Shown here: positions 26,785 to 34,878 of the stretch, piece by piece
Numbering within the stretch: position 1 is the first letter of the stretch
Layout: the number at the start of each line of letters is the position of its first letter
From: Vagococcus proximus
GTDB lineage: Bacteria; Bacillota; Bacilli; Lactobacillales; Vagococcaceae
Length of the DNA: 64,000 nucleotides
Direction: 5' to 3'
Assembly: GCF_029143285.1 (NCBI RefSeq)
Contig: NZ_JAPDSH010000009.1
Span: 1-64,000, forward strand
Notes under the pieces: model-generated
Told to the model about the DNA's origin: nothing
Databases searched by the model: none
The model's input: the letters and a program-made list of their open reading frames with translations, nothing else
Program-made: the position numbers and the translations under genes

Positions 26785-27430
26785 TTAGTTCTGCCGCCTT
26801 TCGTTCAATCTCATTCATAAGGCGTGTCATCATCTCTTCATTCAAGATTGGCATACCTGCTTGTTCTAAAATAGTTGCTGCTGCTGTTAATTTATCCATA
26901 AATGTTTCTACCGTATTCGGGAACAATGCTGGAATAAACCAAGTACTCACGATTAATAGACTTAACTCAGCCGATTGTTTAGGCTGACTCACGTTAACTG
27001 ACCCATCTTCATTACCTTCGATTAGACACCTTTCAATTAAAGGTGCCATGACGTCATTATTAGATAATACATAGAGTGCAAAAAACTTTGGATTTTCTAA
27101 TAAATTGAACGACAACTCTCGTGTGCCTCCTAGATCACTATTAAACATCGTTTGAAACATTAACTCTTGAATTTTTTCCAAACCACTTTTATTAGGTAAT
27201 GCGACTATATCTGCAAGTTCTTCTTCTTTAAGTAAAAATCGTCGAACAACAGCTTCGATAATATCATCCTTTGACTTAAAGTGATGATAAACCGCTCCTT
27301 TTGATAAGCCGTCTAATTCTCTTACAATATCTTGAATCGATGTTTTTTCATAACCCTTTTCAACAAATAAACGAGTAGATACATCTAATATCAAGCTTCG
27401 GGCCTGTTCTGCTGTGTATTTTTTAGCCAT
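26765..27430 (-). CDS. TetR-family regulator of the hydrolase pair
   Basis: 221-aa repressor. The N-terminal HTH spans about residues 10-50 (TRLFVEKGYEKTSIQDIV, then SKGAVYHHFKSKDDII), the classical TetR signature. The ligand-binding half is divergent. I place the start at the ATG at 27430, which follows AAGGAG; the longer reading to 27460 runs into the operator-like palindrome (27451-27471). It is first in a three-gene operon with two hydrolases and probably represses itself. Confidence 0.87.
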   Translation of the reverse strand: MAKKYTAEQARSLILDVSTRLFVEKGYEKTSIQDIVRELDGLSKGAVYHHFKSKDDIIEAVVRRFLLKEEELADIVALPNKSGLEKIQELMFQTMFNSDLGGTRELSFNLLENPKFFALYVLSNNDVMAPLIERCLIEGNEDGSVNVSQPKQSAELSLLIVSTWFIPALFPNTVETFMDKLTAAATILEQAGMPILNEEMMTRLMNEIERKAAELNEQAKK

Positions 27431-27450
27431 TATAAACTCCTTCCTCAAAA

Positions 27451-27471
27451 AAACATTCAATCGGTATGTTT
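27451..27471 (-). promoter_or_regulatory. Operator-like palindrome upstream of tetR
   Basis: AAACAT and ATGTTT arms flank nine bases (AAACATTCAATCGGTATGTTT on the plus strand is 21 bp in total, with extra partial symmetry inside). It lies about 20 bp before the tetR start, where a TetR protein would autorepress. Confidence 0.5.
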
Positions 27472-27507
27472 TTAATCTTACGAGATTTATCTGGTCGTGT
27501 CAATAAA

Positions 27508-27537
27508 AAAAGCAAAGCGATTACTCGCTTTGCTTTT
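27508..27537 (-). terminator. Terminator of the second tetR gene
   Basis: A 10-bp perfect stem (27511-27520 with 27525-27534, loop TTAC) overlaps the end of the gene at 27536 and is followed by a T run on the minus strand. Confidence 0.85.
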
Positions 27538-28057
27538 AGCTCTCTGTTAAGTTCTGGGTATACTGTATGTATAACTCATCCAATTTTTTCGTAGAAGATG
27601 ATATGCCTTCCTCTACTGACCACTGACTTACTGTGAAGATAGTCTCAACGAGTTGTCTCGCTGTTAACTGTTTAGGCTCCACGTAACTTGAACACAACTG
27701 TAAATAACACATAGCTTCTTCTACCATGATCGCTTTCGTCCATTTTGTTATAAGATGGCTGCCTTCTAAATCATAGTTTTGTGAGAGGATCAAGTCTTGT
27801 AAAGGTGAGGTATCAAAAAAATGACCTGCACTACTAAACGGTCTTTGATAACGTTCTAAAACAGGTATTTTTAAATAATCTAACATTAAAAGACCTATAC
27901 CATATTTAAAAACCGCTTCTTTATCTTCAAAGTGATAGTAAAAACTGGTATGATGAATGCCAACTTTTTGACATATTCCTCGTACCGAAAGCTTACTGTA
28001 TGTCTTTTTTTCTACGACACATTCTTCGTACATCGCTTGCCAAATTGCATCCTTCAA
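27536..28057 (-). CDS. TetR-family regulator, divergent from the RibD-C reductase
   Basis: 173-aa TetR-type regulator. The HTH occupies about residues 18-60 with LSVRGICQKVGIHHTSFYYHFEDKEAVF. The C-terminal domain resembles the short TetR_C domains found in Lactobacillales. It is transcribed divergently from the reductase gene at 28164, with an inverted repeat in the 106-bp gap, so it probably represses both. No inducer can be predicted. Confidence 0.82.
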   Translation of the reverse strand: MKDAIWQAMYEECVVEKKTYSKLSVRGICQKVGIHHTSFYYHFEDKEAVFKYGIGLLMLDYLKIPVLERYQRPFSSAGHFFDTSPLQDLILSQNYDLEGSHLITKWTKAIMVEEAMCYLQLCSSYVEPKQLTARQLVETIFTVSQWSVEEGISSSTKKLDELYIQYTQNLTES

Positions 28058-28075
28058 ACGCTATCCCCTCTTTTC

Positions 28076-28099
28076 CCGACACTCTATCAAAGCTGTCGG
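28076..28099. promoter_or_regulatory. Inverted repeat in the divergent tetR-reductase gap
   Basis: CCGACA (28076-28081) and TGTCGG (28094-28099) form a perfect 6-bp dyad spaced by 12 bases, close upstream of a TATACT (28123-28128). Position and symmetry suit a TetR operator. Confidence 0.5.
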
Positions 28100-28163
28100 A
28101 TGTTATTTTTTGTTTAATTTATTATACTGATTGTAGAACAAAATAGAAAGGAGCTCACTTAGC

Positions 28164-28697
28164 ATGAAAGCCATTAAATTATTTATCGCTATCAGCTTAG
28201 ACGGCTATATTGCAGATAAAAAGGGACAGATTAACTTCTTAGAAAGTATTTCCCAAACAGAAGAGGATCATACGTATGAGACATTTATCAAAACCATTGA
28301 TACGGTTATACTTGGAAGTACAACCTACCTACAAATTATTAATGACCTATCTCCCAATGATTATCCGTATAAAGATATGACTTCTTACGTCCTAAGTAGC
28401 CAATCAGATCTACCACTAAAAGAAAATGTGACCGTCCTTAATGAAGATGTCGTAACACTTCTTTCTCAACTTAAACAGACAGATGGGAAAGATATTTGGT
28501 TAGTGGGAGGAGCAAGTATCATTAACCCGCTGATTGAAGCGAATCTAATCGACGACTATTATATTAGCATTACCCCTTATTTATTAGGTAATGGTATTCC
28601 ACTCTTTTCACCTAAATCCCAAAAATTACCACTGGCACTACTATCACATTGTGCTATTAATGGGATGATTCATACCCACTATCAACGCCAAAAATAA
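28164..28697 (+). CDS. Dihydrofolate-reductase-like protein (RibD C-terminal domain)
   Basis: 177-aa protein of the RibD-C/DHFR-like family. Family blocks are KLFIAISLDGYIADKKGQINFL at the N-terminus, DTVILGSTTYLQI near residue 50, IWLVGGASIINPLIEANLID near 112, and a C-terminal YLLGNGIPLF motif. It is probably an NADPH-dependent reductase of unknown substrate; it is too short and lacks the residues needed to be FolA. It is controlled by the divergent TetR gene. Start ATG follows AAAGGAG. Confidence 0.82.
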   Translation: MKAIKLFIAISLDGYIADKKGQINFLESISQTEEDHTYETFIKTIDTVILGSTTYLQIINDLSPNDYPYKDMTSYVLSSQSDLPLKENVTVLNEDVVTLLSQLKQTDGKDIWLVGGASIINPLIEANLIDDYYISITPYLLGNGIPLFSPKSQKLPLALLSHCAINGMIHTHYQRQK

Positions 28698-28723
28698 AAA
28701 GAGCGATTAAATTCGCTCTTTTT
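28696..28723. terminator. Bidirectional terminator
   Basis: An 11-bp stem (28696-28706 with 28713-28723) with A/T ends lies between two converging genes and reaches the stop codon of the gene at 28722. Confidence 0.8.
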
Positions 28724-29234
28724 ATTTTGACTCAAGTTCTCTATAAAACATATCTAATTGTCGTTGATTTTTTATGATTACCACTTTATCAGAATAGTTT
28801 TCTCGAATATCTTTAAAAAACTGTCGGCGTTTCTTGTCTCTCCCTCGGTACAATAGCCACCAAATAAACTCAGCATCTAGTTTTTCTTCACACCCTTCAG
28901 CCATATCCGGTCTTGTTTTCCCACGGTATTTAAGATAACGTGCTGTCGCACGGCGAAGACTGGCCCATCTCGAAAAAAGAAGTAATACAATTCGCTCTGA
29001 ATCCTCTAAACGTTTGACCAAATAAAAGTTACTATAATTACCATCGATTACCCATGAGTCCTGTTCTAAAAATTCAGCCACTATCTTTTGTGACTCTTCT
29101 AGTGGTCTGACTTCCCAATTTTCTAAAAACTGGACAGTGTCTAGATGCAGTGCCCCACATTTATAAGTCTTCGCAACTTCTTTAGCCAGAGTAGACTTAC
29201 CGCTGCCACTATAGCCCATAATTGATACTTTCAT
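28722..29234 (-). CDS. P-loop kinase-like protein (FlaR / adenylate-kinase-related)
   Basis: 170-aa protein with a Walker A motif GYSGSGKST at residues about 7-15. The following HLDTVQFLENWEVRP block and the RWASLRRATARYLKYRGKTRPDMAEGC block are typical of proteins annotated as DNA topology modulation protein FlaR or adenylate kinase-related. The fold is that of a small nucleoside or nucleotide kinase; the substrate is unknown and the topology label rests on old genetics. It is monocistronic. Confidence 0.75.
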   Translation of the reverse strand: MKVSIMGYSGSGKSTLAKEVAKTYKCGALHLDTVQFLENWEVRPLEESQKIVAEFLEQDSWVIDGNYSNFYLVKRLEDSERIVLLLFSRWASLRRATARYLKYRGKTRPDMAEGCEEKLDAEFIWWLLYRGRDKKRRQFFKDIRENYSDKVVIIKNQRQLDMFYRELESK

Positions 29235-29345
29235 TCGGTTTCACGCTCCCTTTTTTGAATTAGTTTTTCATTATAGCACGAGCAACTCATTCCAACAATT
29301 TGTTTTATAAACTAAAAAGGATGCCTAGACAGCACCCTCATTAGT

Positions 29346-29993
29346 TTATTTTTTTGGTGTTACGATTTTTAAAAAGCGATTTAATTCATTTAGTGATTGT
29401 AATTGACGATTACAAGTTTCACTATTATGACAAATGTAGTTCCCTTTAGTTAAATAATTGCCTTCTTTTGAGACTTTTCCTTTTGCCATAAACAAACTGA
29501 CACCCGATGTACCATGACAAATCGCACAAATCCCTTTTTTAATATCAGGAGATAGCGTCCCTTCAAGTCCAACTAACTTATTATCCTGATAACTAATCAG
29601 GTATTTTCGCTGTTTTCCGCTGTCGTTCCATCCGTAAAAAGTCTGATGAGCTAAGTCTACTTCTTCCCATTTAGGAATACTTAACTTTTTTGTCTTAGCA
29701 AACACTTTTTGTAACCCTTTGTCGCTGGGAACTTTAAATGGGATAACATACGTTTTTACTTTCATAAGGTACCGCTCTAATTCTCGTTGGGTTTTTCCTA
29801 AGTTTAACGGTTCCATCAGCAATTCTTTTTGTTCAGTTGTTGCATCTGGAAACTCTGCCATGATTTTCTCTATAGCTAACGCTTTTAAAGTTGCCACCGT
29901 TTGTTTATCGTTTACCGAACGCTGGCTTGTTGTAATGGTTATGGCTTGCTCTTCTATAATATTGTATTGATAAGGTTTAATAAATTTAGTCAT
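29346..29993 (-). CDS. FusB/FusC-family EF-G-binding protein (fusidic acid resistance type)
   Basis: 215-aa protein matching FusB-type proteins in length and order of blocks: IKPYQYNIIEEQ at the start, VNDKQTVATLK, LERYLMKVKTYVIPFKVPSDKGLQKVF, FYGWNDSGKQRKYLISY, and the C-terminal zinc-binding domain with CAICHG (near residue 150), VSLFMAKGK and YICHNSETCN. FusB binds elongation factor G and helps release it from fusidic-acid-stalled ribosomes. I use the ATG at 29993, which follows AAGGAGG. Upstream lie a leader peptide ORF and hairpin, as expected for an inducible gene. Family membership is strong; resistance is not proven. Confidence 0.88.
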   Translation of the reverse strand: MTKFIKPYQYNIIEEQAITITTSQRSVNDKQTVATLKALAIEKIMAEFPDATTEQKELLMEPLNLGKTQRELERYLMKVKTYVIPFKVPSDKGLQKVFAKTKKLSIPKWEEVDLAHQTFYGWNDSGKQRKYLISYQDNKLVGLEGTLSPDIKKGICAICHGTSGVSLFMAKGKVSKEGNYLTKGNYICHNSETCNRQLQSLNELNRFLKIVTPKK

Positions 29994-30065
29994 CTCTGTT
30001 TCCTCCTTTAGTGTTAACACAGCTAAAATCGGTCCTGACTAATAAAGTTGCTTAGTTTAAACTTA

Positions 30066-30102
30066 CTGTACTAATCATTCCCAATTATGGATGACTGTAC
30101 AG
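30066..30102 (-). promoter_or_regulatory. Hairpin overlapping the end of the leader ORF ahead of the FusB-like gene
   Basis: The arms 30066-30078 and 30091-30102 form a 12-bp stem with one bulged A and one G-U pair. The stem contains the last codons and stop codon of the leader peptide ORF, so a ribosome stalled or moving there would alter it. This is the geometry of translational or transcriptional attenuation. Confidence 0.55.
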
Positions 30103-30124
30103 AGCGATGCGTTTTAATTGGCAT
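30071..30124 (-). CDS. Leader peptide upstream of the FusB-like gene
   Basis: A 17-codon ORF encoding MPIKTHRSVQSSIIGND. Its ribosome binding site is exceptional: AAAGGTGGTGATC (30129-30141) differs by one base from a 13-base complement of the 16S rRNA 3' end. It starts 4-5 nt after that site, ends 77 bp before the FusB-like start codon, and its 3' end is buried in a hairpin. This suggests a regulatory leader whose translation controls the downstream gene. I do not recognise the peptide. Confidence 0.65.
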   Translation of the reverse strand: MPIKTHRSVQSSIIGND

Positions 30125-30154
30125 CTGTGATCACCACCTTTAAATAATGACAAT

Positions 30155-30163
30155 AGTATACCA
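30155..30163 (-). promoter_or_regulatory. Extended -10 promoter for the leader peptide and FusB-like gene
   Basis: TGGTATACT on the minus strand (TATACT at 30155-30160, TGG at 30161-30163) is an extended -10 element 14 bp before the leader ribosome binding site. No good -35 box is visible, which is usual for this promoter class. Confidence 0.5.
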
Positions 30164-30188
30164 CACACACCGAATTTAGAATAACAGT

Positions 30189-31043
30189 TTATTGCGAAGA
30201 AAATCTATCTAATATAAAAGTTTTCACCTTCTGACGTTCTTCCCTATCTACTCTAAAGTCCAATTTCTCTGCCACACTATCTTCTAATTCGCCAAAATAA
30301 TCAAACATTAGTATTAATTTTTTTGAAATATCCTTAAACTCTCCACTTGGAAAAATCCCTTGAAAACGAGCCATTTCCTCTTCTGAAAGGTATCTACCAA
30401 TATATTTACCAAACGCTCCTGTTGATACTTTAAAATCATTGGCTAATCCAATCTTCCAATTCACCATCTGAATTACCATAGGCACGACAAACTGATCATA
30501 ATTATGCTTAGCATACATTAATTCCTTACGGCAAACTCCTTTACTAATCGAAAGGCACAACCATCTAAATTCATTAACCGTATCTAAAAATTCTTTTTCA
30601 GTTGGTACGGTTATATAAAAAGAATCTTCTGTTTCTATAGGAATAAGTTCTGAGTAATTGTCTTTATTTAATAAAATTTGCCTTGGTTCTCGATTAGTCT
30701 CTTCTGGTAATTTTCGGATATCACATAGTGTCAAATCAAGACGATGGCCATCTTTAAATTGAATCAGGTAGGCAAATCTCTCAATCCCAGCAAAATCATA
30801 AGGCTCAGAAAACCAATCCATAGGCTTTTGCATCAGTAACCGCTCACCAAATACGTCTAACCAACCCTCTTCTTTGATGAAAGACTGTATATCTCTTACG
30901 TAAAAAACACAATCAAAGTCACTGTACTTATCTCGAGTGGCCGATGGATTAACACGTGACCCATCTAGTGTTACCGCACGCACCCTCTCTTCATTTTTAG
31001 CAAACGTCATAATTTGCTCAAGCATCTCTTTATCTGTTCTCAT
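30189..31043 (-). CDS. ANT(6)-like aminoglycoside 6-adenylyltransferase (AadE/AadK type)
   Basis: 284-aa nucleotidyltransferase of the streptomycin 6-adenylyltransferase family. It begins MRTDKEMLEQIMTFAKNEERVRAV as AadE/AadK proteins do. The metal- and nucleotide-binding motif GSRVNPSATRDKYSDFDCVF lies near residues 27-46, and LDLTLCDI supplies a further acidic residue. The helical C-terminal domain contains FRWLCLSISKGVCRKELMYAKHNYD. Chromosomal relatives in Bacillus give streptomycin resistance. I chose the ATG at 31043 (GGGGA 7 nt upstream); the open frame to 31196 overlaps the next gene. Confidence 0.88.
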   Translation of the reverse strand: MRTDKEMLEQIMTFAKNEERVRAVTLDGSRVNPSATRDKYSDFDCVFYVRDIQSFIKEEGWLDVFGERLLMQKPMDWFSEPYDFAGIERFAYLIQFKDGHRLDLTLCDIRKLPEETNREPRQILLNKDNYSELIPIETEDSFYITVPTEKEFLDTVNEFRWLCLSISKGVCRKELMYAKHNYDQFVVPMVIQMVNWKIGLANDFKVSTGAFGKYIGRYLSEEEMARFQGIFPSGEFKDISKKLILMFDYFGELEDSVAEKLDFRVDREERQKVKTFILDRFSSQ

Positions 31044-31074
31044 ATGAGTCTCCCCACTCCTAACATTTACTAGT

Positions 31075-31674
31075 TTATTTTTTAGTAATATTCGGAAATC
31101 TCTCTCTCTTACTATTAACATACTCAATAACAAGATGATCCAGCTCACTAGCATACACAACTTGATCGTACTGCTCAAATATATCCTCTGTTTCACATAA
31201 GAGATCTAACTTAGCTTCAATGGAATTCTCTGAACAATTTTCTAAATCAATTGGCTCTAATTGTACTAATAATGCTTTAAAGTTATTTAAAATATCATAC
31301 ATTCTTAATTCTTCTAAACCAATCAAAACATCTCGGGTAATAATTCTAGCATCTTGGGTTAAAAAGCCTATATGACCATCTGTACAAATAATAGCTTGAT
31401 AGACAACAAGACTAAACATAATCTGTTCACTTTGAGTATATACTTTTTTACTTTGATGATAATGTTCTAAACTATTAAAAAGAACATTAACAAACATCTC
31501 ATCAAAAAGTGTAATCACATCTTTTTCCTTGAGAATACATTCAAAATTCGGAGAAATAGATTCTTCTCCAACAGAATTTAACAAGTCATTAAATTCTTTA
31601 TTAAAATCATCACTTCTGATATCACTCTCTTGTTTAGTACTATCTATTTTTTTAAAACGATTAAACAATCTCAT
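31075..31674 (-). CDS. Hypothetical protein with a possible DMP19-like (DUF4375) domain
   Basis: 199-aa acidic soluble protein. The middle part (TQSEQIMFSLVVYQAIICTDGHIGFLTQ, then LIGLEELRMYDILNNFKALLV) has the layout of DMP19-like/DUF4375 domains, a family containing a DNA-mimic protein and many immunity-associated members. The match is moderate. The start ATG at 31674 follows GGGAGA. The gene lies 31 nt upstream of the ANT(6)-like gene on the same strand, so the two may be co-transcribed. Confidence 0.55.
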   Translation of the reverse strand: MRLFNRFKKIDSTKQESDIRSDDFNKEFNDLLNSVGEESISPNFECILKEKDVITLFDEMFVNVLFNSLEHYHQSKKVYTQSEQIMFSLVVYQAIICTDGHIGFLTQDARIITRDVLIGLEELRMYDILNNFKALLVQLEPIDLENCSENSIEAKLDLLCETEDIFEQYDQVVYASELDHLVIEYVNSKRERFPNITKK

Positions 31675-31788
31675 TTTTAGTTCTCCCAAATCATTTGATA
31701 TACTTATCTTACCTCATATCACTAGTCAATAAAATAATAGATAAAAATAATTTTAAATAGAACTCTTTCAATATTGAAGAAATAAAAA

Positions 31789-31824
31789 ATGTAAAGCCAC
31801 GACCTAGACCGTGGCTTTACATTT
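31789..31824 (-). terminator. Terminator of the GH4/PTS operon
   Basis: An 11-bp stem (31791-31801 with 31810-31820) is followed on the minus strand by an AT-rich T run just past the GH4 stop codon. Confidence 0.8.
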
Positions 31825-31825
31825 T

Positions 31826-33223
31826 TTATTTAGATAGCATCTCGCTGACAACTGGATCTTTAACTGTCACACCTTCTTTTTCAAGACGTGCAATTGTTTC
31901 TGCAAAGTTTGGTAAAAATTCTTTATGTGCGATTAATAATTCATCTAGAATGCGTTTAGCCGTTTCGCCTGCTGTTACTAAAGGATTAATCGTAAAGGCT
32001 TGTAATGCTAAGCCGTAATCTCCTGTAATCGCTGCTTCAATTGTTGTTAATTCCATATTTTTCATTACTTGTAACCAACCTTTTTCTGCTGGTTGTAATG
32101 AGCCGAAAGCGATTGGTAATGCCCCTTCTGCTCCAACAAAAGCTGATACTTCAACCACGCAATCCGCTGGTAGGTCAGGAACTGCTCCATTATTTTTAGT
32201 TGAGACAACGATATGTGTTTTTTTATTACCGTAAATTGAGGCAATCGTTTCACAAGCGGCATCTGAATAATGTGCTCCGCCACGTTTAGCTAATTGTTCT
32301 GGTTTATGGTCTAAGTTTGGATCTTTATAAAGCTCGAATAATTCGGCTTCTGTTTCTTTTACTTGTTGCGCACGTGTCCCTACTGTTTTGTACTCTTCTA
32401 GAGAATGAGCAAGCATCTCTTCCTCTCTATAGTAGTAACGGTGGTAACCACACGGAATAGCTTTCATTTGCTCTAATTGTTCTCTAAAGAAAGCAACATC
32501 AAAGATATTAGCTGGAAGTCCTGCATCTTCACTGTACATTTTATCAATAATTTTAAGCGTCACATCTTCACCGTCTGAATTTGTTACACGATGCCAGTGG
32601 AAGTGATTAAGTCCCGCAAATTTGTAAACCAATTGATCTAATGTTGTATCTAACATTTTGGGCTCCATCATCATAGCCCCTACAGGAACATTACATAACC
32701 CCATGACTTTATCCCATTTACCATAACGTACAATCGCTTCCGTCACCATACCCGCTGGATTTGTAAAGTTGATTAACCACGCATCTGGACATAAACGCTT
32801 CATATCTTCAACGATGTCTAAGATAACAGGAATTGTTCTAAAGGCTTTAAACATCCCTCCTGCTCCGTTTGTTTCTTGACCAATCATGCCGTAGTAGCCC
32901 GGAATACGTTCATCTTTAATACGAGCGTCTAATAAGCCCACGCGGAATTGAGTCGTTACAAAGTCCGCATCTTTTAGTGCTTCTTCTCTATCTAATGTTA
33001 AATGAATCTCAACATCGTAAGGCGATGCTTCCCACATACGTTTTGCCATTGCGCCAACGATTTCTAATTTTTCTTTACCTGCTTCAATATCTACTAACCA
33101 AATTTCTCGGATTGGTAACTCATCGTAACGTTTAATAAAGCCTTCCATCAATTCTGGTGTGTAACTAGATCCTCCACCAATTGTTGCAATCTTAATGCCT
33201 TTTTTCTCTGTCATTGTCGTCAC
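31826..33223 (-). CDS. licH: 6-phospho-beta-glucosidase, glycoside hydrolase family 4
   Basis: 465-aa cytoplasmic GH4 enzyme that cleaves phosphorylated beta-glucosides such as cellobiose-6-phosphate, using NAD+ and a divalent metal. The NAD-binding motif IATIGGGSSYTPEL lies near residues 12-25. The metal-ligand cysteine is in GLCNVPVG (near residue 177) and the histidine in GLNHFHWH (near 205). LINFTNPAGM is another family block. It is downstream of a cellobiose-type IIC gene, so the pair imports and hydrolyses a beta-glucoside. The symbol is by analogy with LicH/CelF. Confidence 0.9.
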   Translation of the reverse strand: MTTMTEKKGIKIATIGGGSSYTPELMEGFIKRYDELPIREIWLVDIEAGKEKLEIVGAMAKRMWEASPYDVEIHLTLDREEALKDADFVTTQFRVGLLDARIKDERIPGYYGMIGQETNGAGGMFKAFRTIPVILDIVEDMKRLCPDAWLINFTNPAGMVTEAIVRYGKWDKVMGLCNVPVGAMMMEPKMLDTTLDQLVYKFAGLNHFHWHRVTNSDGEDVTLKIIDKMYSEDAGLPANIFDVAFFREQLEQMKAIPCGYHRYYYREEEMLAHSLEEYKTVGTRAQQVKETEAELFELYKDPNLDHKPEQLAKRGGAHYSDAACETIASIYGNKKTHIVVSTKNNGAVPDLPADCVVEVSAFVGAEGALPIAFGSLQPAEKGWLQVMKNMELTTIEAAITGDYGLALQAFTINPLVTAGETAKRILDELLIAHKEFLPNFAETIARLEKEGVTVKDPVVSEMLSK

Positions 33224-33358
33224 TCCTTAGTAGTTTTGTTATAAGTTAAGTGTAAGCCTTTTCTTTTATTTAATCGTTAGTTTTAAAAAAATGAAACTTA
33301 TATTTACAAATTAGCGATAATCTAGTAAACATTTTGTAAATTTAGTTCCAATCCCTTA

Positions 33359-34639
33359 CTACATTACTCCTTTTTCTACTTTCAAAGCTTTCTGATCTTC
33401 CACTTTGAAGAACGGAAAGAAAATAAAGAAACTAATAAAAATTTCAACAACTTGGAAAACAGCTCCCCGCCAACCTGATAAAATAAAACCCGAGAAAATA
33501 GGAGGCATGGTCCAAGGTAACTGTAGGCCATTGGTTAACGGTACAATCCCCAGTGCCATGACAGCATACGTTAAGATTCCTAATACAAGAGGACAAAGAA
33601 CAAACGGAATTAACATAATCGGATTCAATACGATCGGCATGCCAAAGATCAAAGGCTCGTTAATGTTAAAAATAGCAGGTCCAAATGATAATTTACCCAA
33701 TACTTTAAACTGACTTGATTTTGCAAAAAACATACACGCAATTGCCAAACCAATCGTTCCACTAGCCCCACCTAACTTTATATAATTACTATAGAATTGC
33801 ATGTTAACAATATTCGGAAGGACATCTCCTCTAGCAAATGCTTCTGCATTCTCTACTGCTAACGCTGTCCAAATAGGTGTCATAACTGCTAACATAATGT
33901 TTGAACCATGAATCCCAAATGCCCATAATGTCGCTTCGAATAATATTAAAACAATAAGTGCAGGTAATGAACTACCTAATGATAATAGTGGTTTTTGTAA
34001 AATTTCAAATACAAAATTATGTGCGGTTTCAAATGGCGTTAATAAGAACCCGATGCGAATTAAATTGACAATAACAACCACTATGAACCCTGGAATTAAT
34101 GCAGAAAATGAGTTCGCCACATTTGGTGGGACTGACTCTGGCATCTTGATGACCCACCCACGTTTAATAACCAATCTGAATAGTTCTACTGATAAAACCG
34201 TCACTATCATACCAATAAATAATCCTGCTGCTCCGAAATTAGCAATCGGTAATCCTTCTGCACCTGCAGTATCTTTCATAACAGGTGTCAAAATAAAGAA
34301 AGCTAATAGCGATACTGCTTGACTACCTACAATATCTATTTTATATTCCTTAGCTAAACTTCTTGATATTCCTAAAATGACAAACAACGTCATTATATTC
34401 ATGGTCATCGTATTGACCGTTAAAAAGTAACTGGTCCATTCTTTACCAAAGATACTTTCCATAAAATCAAGATAAGGTTGAAACGGTAACTGGGTGATTA
34501 ATAAAAAGACTGATCCAATAATAAGTAGCGGCATGACCACAAAGAAACCATCTTTAATCGCCGTTAAATATCTGTTTCGATCTAATTTTTGAGCTAACGG
34601 TGCAAGTTTATTTTCTACTGCTTCTAGAAATTTATCCAT
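33359..34639 (-). CDS. PTS permease, cellobiose/lichenan-type EIIC
   Basis: 426-aa membrane protein of the lactose/cellobiose PTS IIC family with about ten helices. Typical blocks are LDRNRYLTAIKDGFFVVMPLLIIGS near residue 20, ATLWAFGIHGSNIMLAVMTPIW near 240, and FNINEPLIFGMPIVLNPIMLIPF near 330. It needs separate IIA and IIB proteins, which are not encoded in this window. I place the start at the ATG at 34639, preceded by AGAGGAG; an upstream in-frame codon at 34711 lies beyond the cre. Operon with the GH4 gene, divergent from rpiR-type regulator. Confidence 0.9.
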   Translation of the reverse strand: MDKFLEAVENKLAPLAQKLDRNRYLTAIKDGFFVVMPLLIIGSVFLLITQLPFQPYLDFMESIFGKEWTSYFLTVNTMTMNIMTLFVILGISRSLAKEYKIDIVGSQAVSLLAFFILTPVMKDTAGAEGLPIANFGAAGLFIGMIVTVLSVELFRLVIKRGWVIKMPESVPPNVANSFSALIPGFIVVVIVNLIRIGFLLTPFETAHNFVFEILQKPLLSLGSSLPALIVLILFEATLWAFGIHGSNIMLAVMTPIWTALAVENAEAFARGDVLPNIVNMQFYSNYIKLGGASGTIGLAIACMFFAKSSQFKVLGKLSFGPAIFNINEPLIFGMPIVLNPIMLIPFVLCPLVLGILTYAVMALGIVPLTNGLQLPWTMPPIFSGFILSGWRGAVFQVVEIFISFFIFFPFFKVEDQKALKVEKGVM

Positions 34640-34667
34640 CGATTGAACACTCCTCTTATCTAGTCGT

Positions 34668-34681
34668 TGTAAACGTTTACA
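34668..34681 (-). promoter_or_regulatory. Perfect cre site upstream of the cellobiose-type PTS gene
   Basis: TGTAAACGTTTACA is a perfect 14-bp palindrome and fits the CcpA consensus fully. It lies 29 bp before the IIC start codon, consistent with glucose repression of the PTS/GH4 operon. Confidence 0.85.
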
Positions 34682-34842
34682 TACCAAGGATAAATTATTA
34701 GGTCTTATCATACAATTCGAAACAGTGATTAAAAAAAATGATTTACATATTGTTAAATATTGTATTAGAAAACAACAAAATGAATTTTACAGATGATCAC
34801 TTATTTAAAAGAGACATTTCTTATTAATTACGATACAATCAA

Positions 34843-34856
34843 TGTAAACGCTATAC
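34843..34856 (+). promoter_or_regulatory. cre-like site at the RpiR-type regulator promoter
   Basis: TGTAAACGCTATAC matches 12 of 14 consensus positions and overlaps a TATACT (34852-34857) just upstream of the regulator gene. It could allow CcpA to control the regulator too. Confidence 0.4.
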
Positions 34857-34878
34857 TAAACGTGAAGGAGCTTATCTT

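Noticed and set aside
30189-31196. N-terminal membrane extension of the ANT(6)-like protein
   Set aside because: The longer frame overlaps the neighbouring gene and its added residues do not occur in the enzyme family; the ATG at 31043 has a suitable ribosome binding site.
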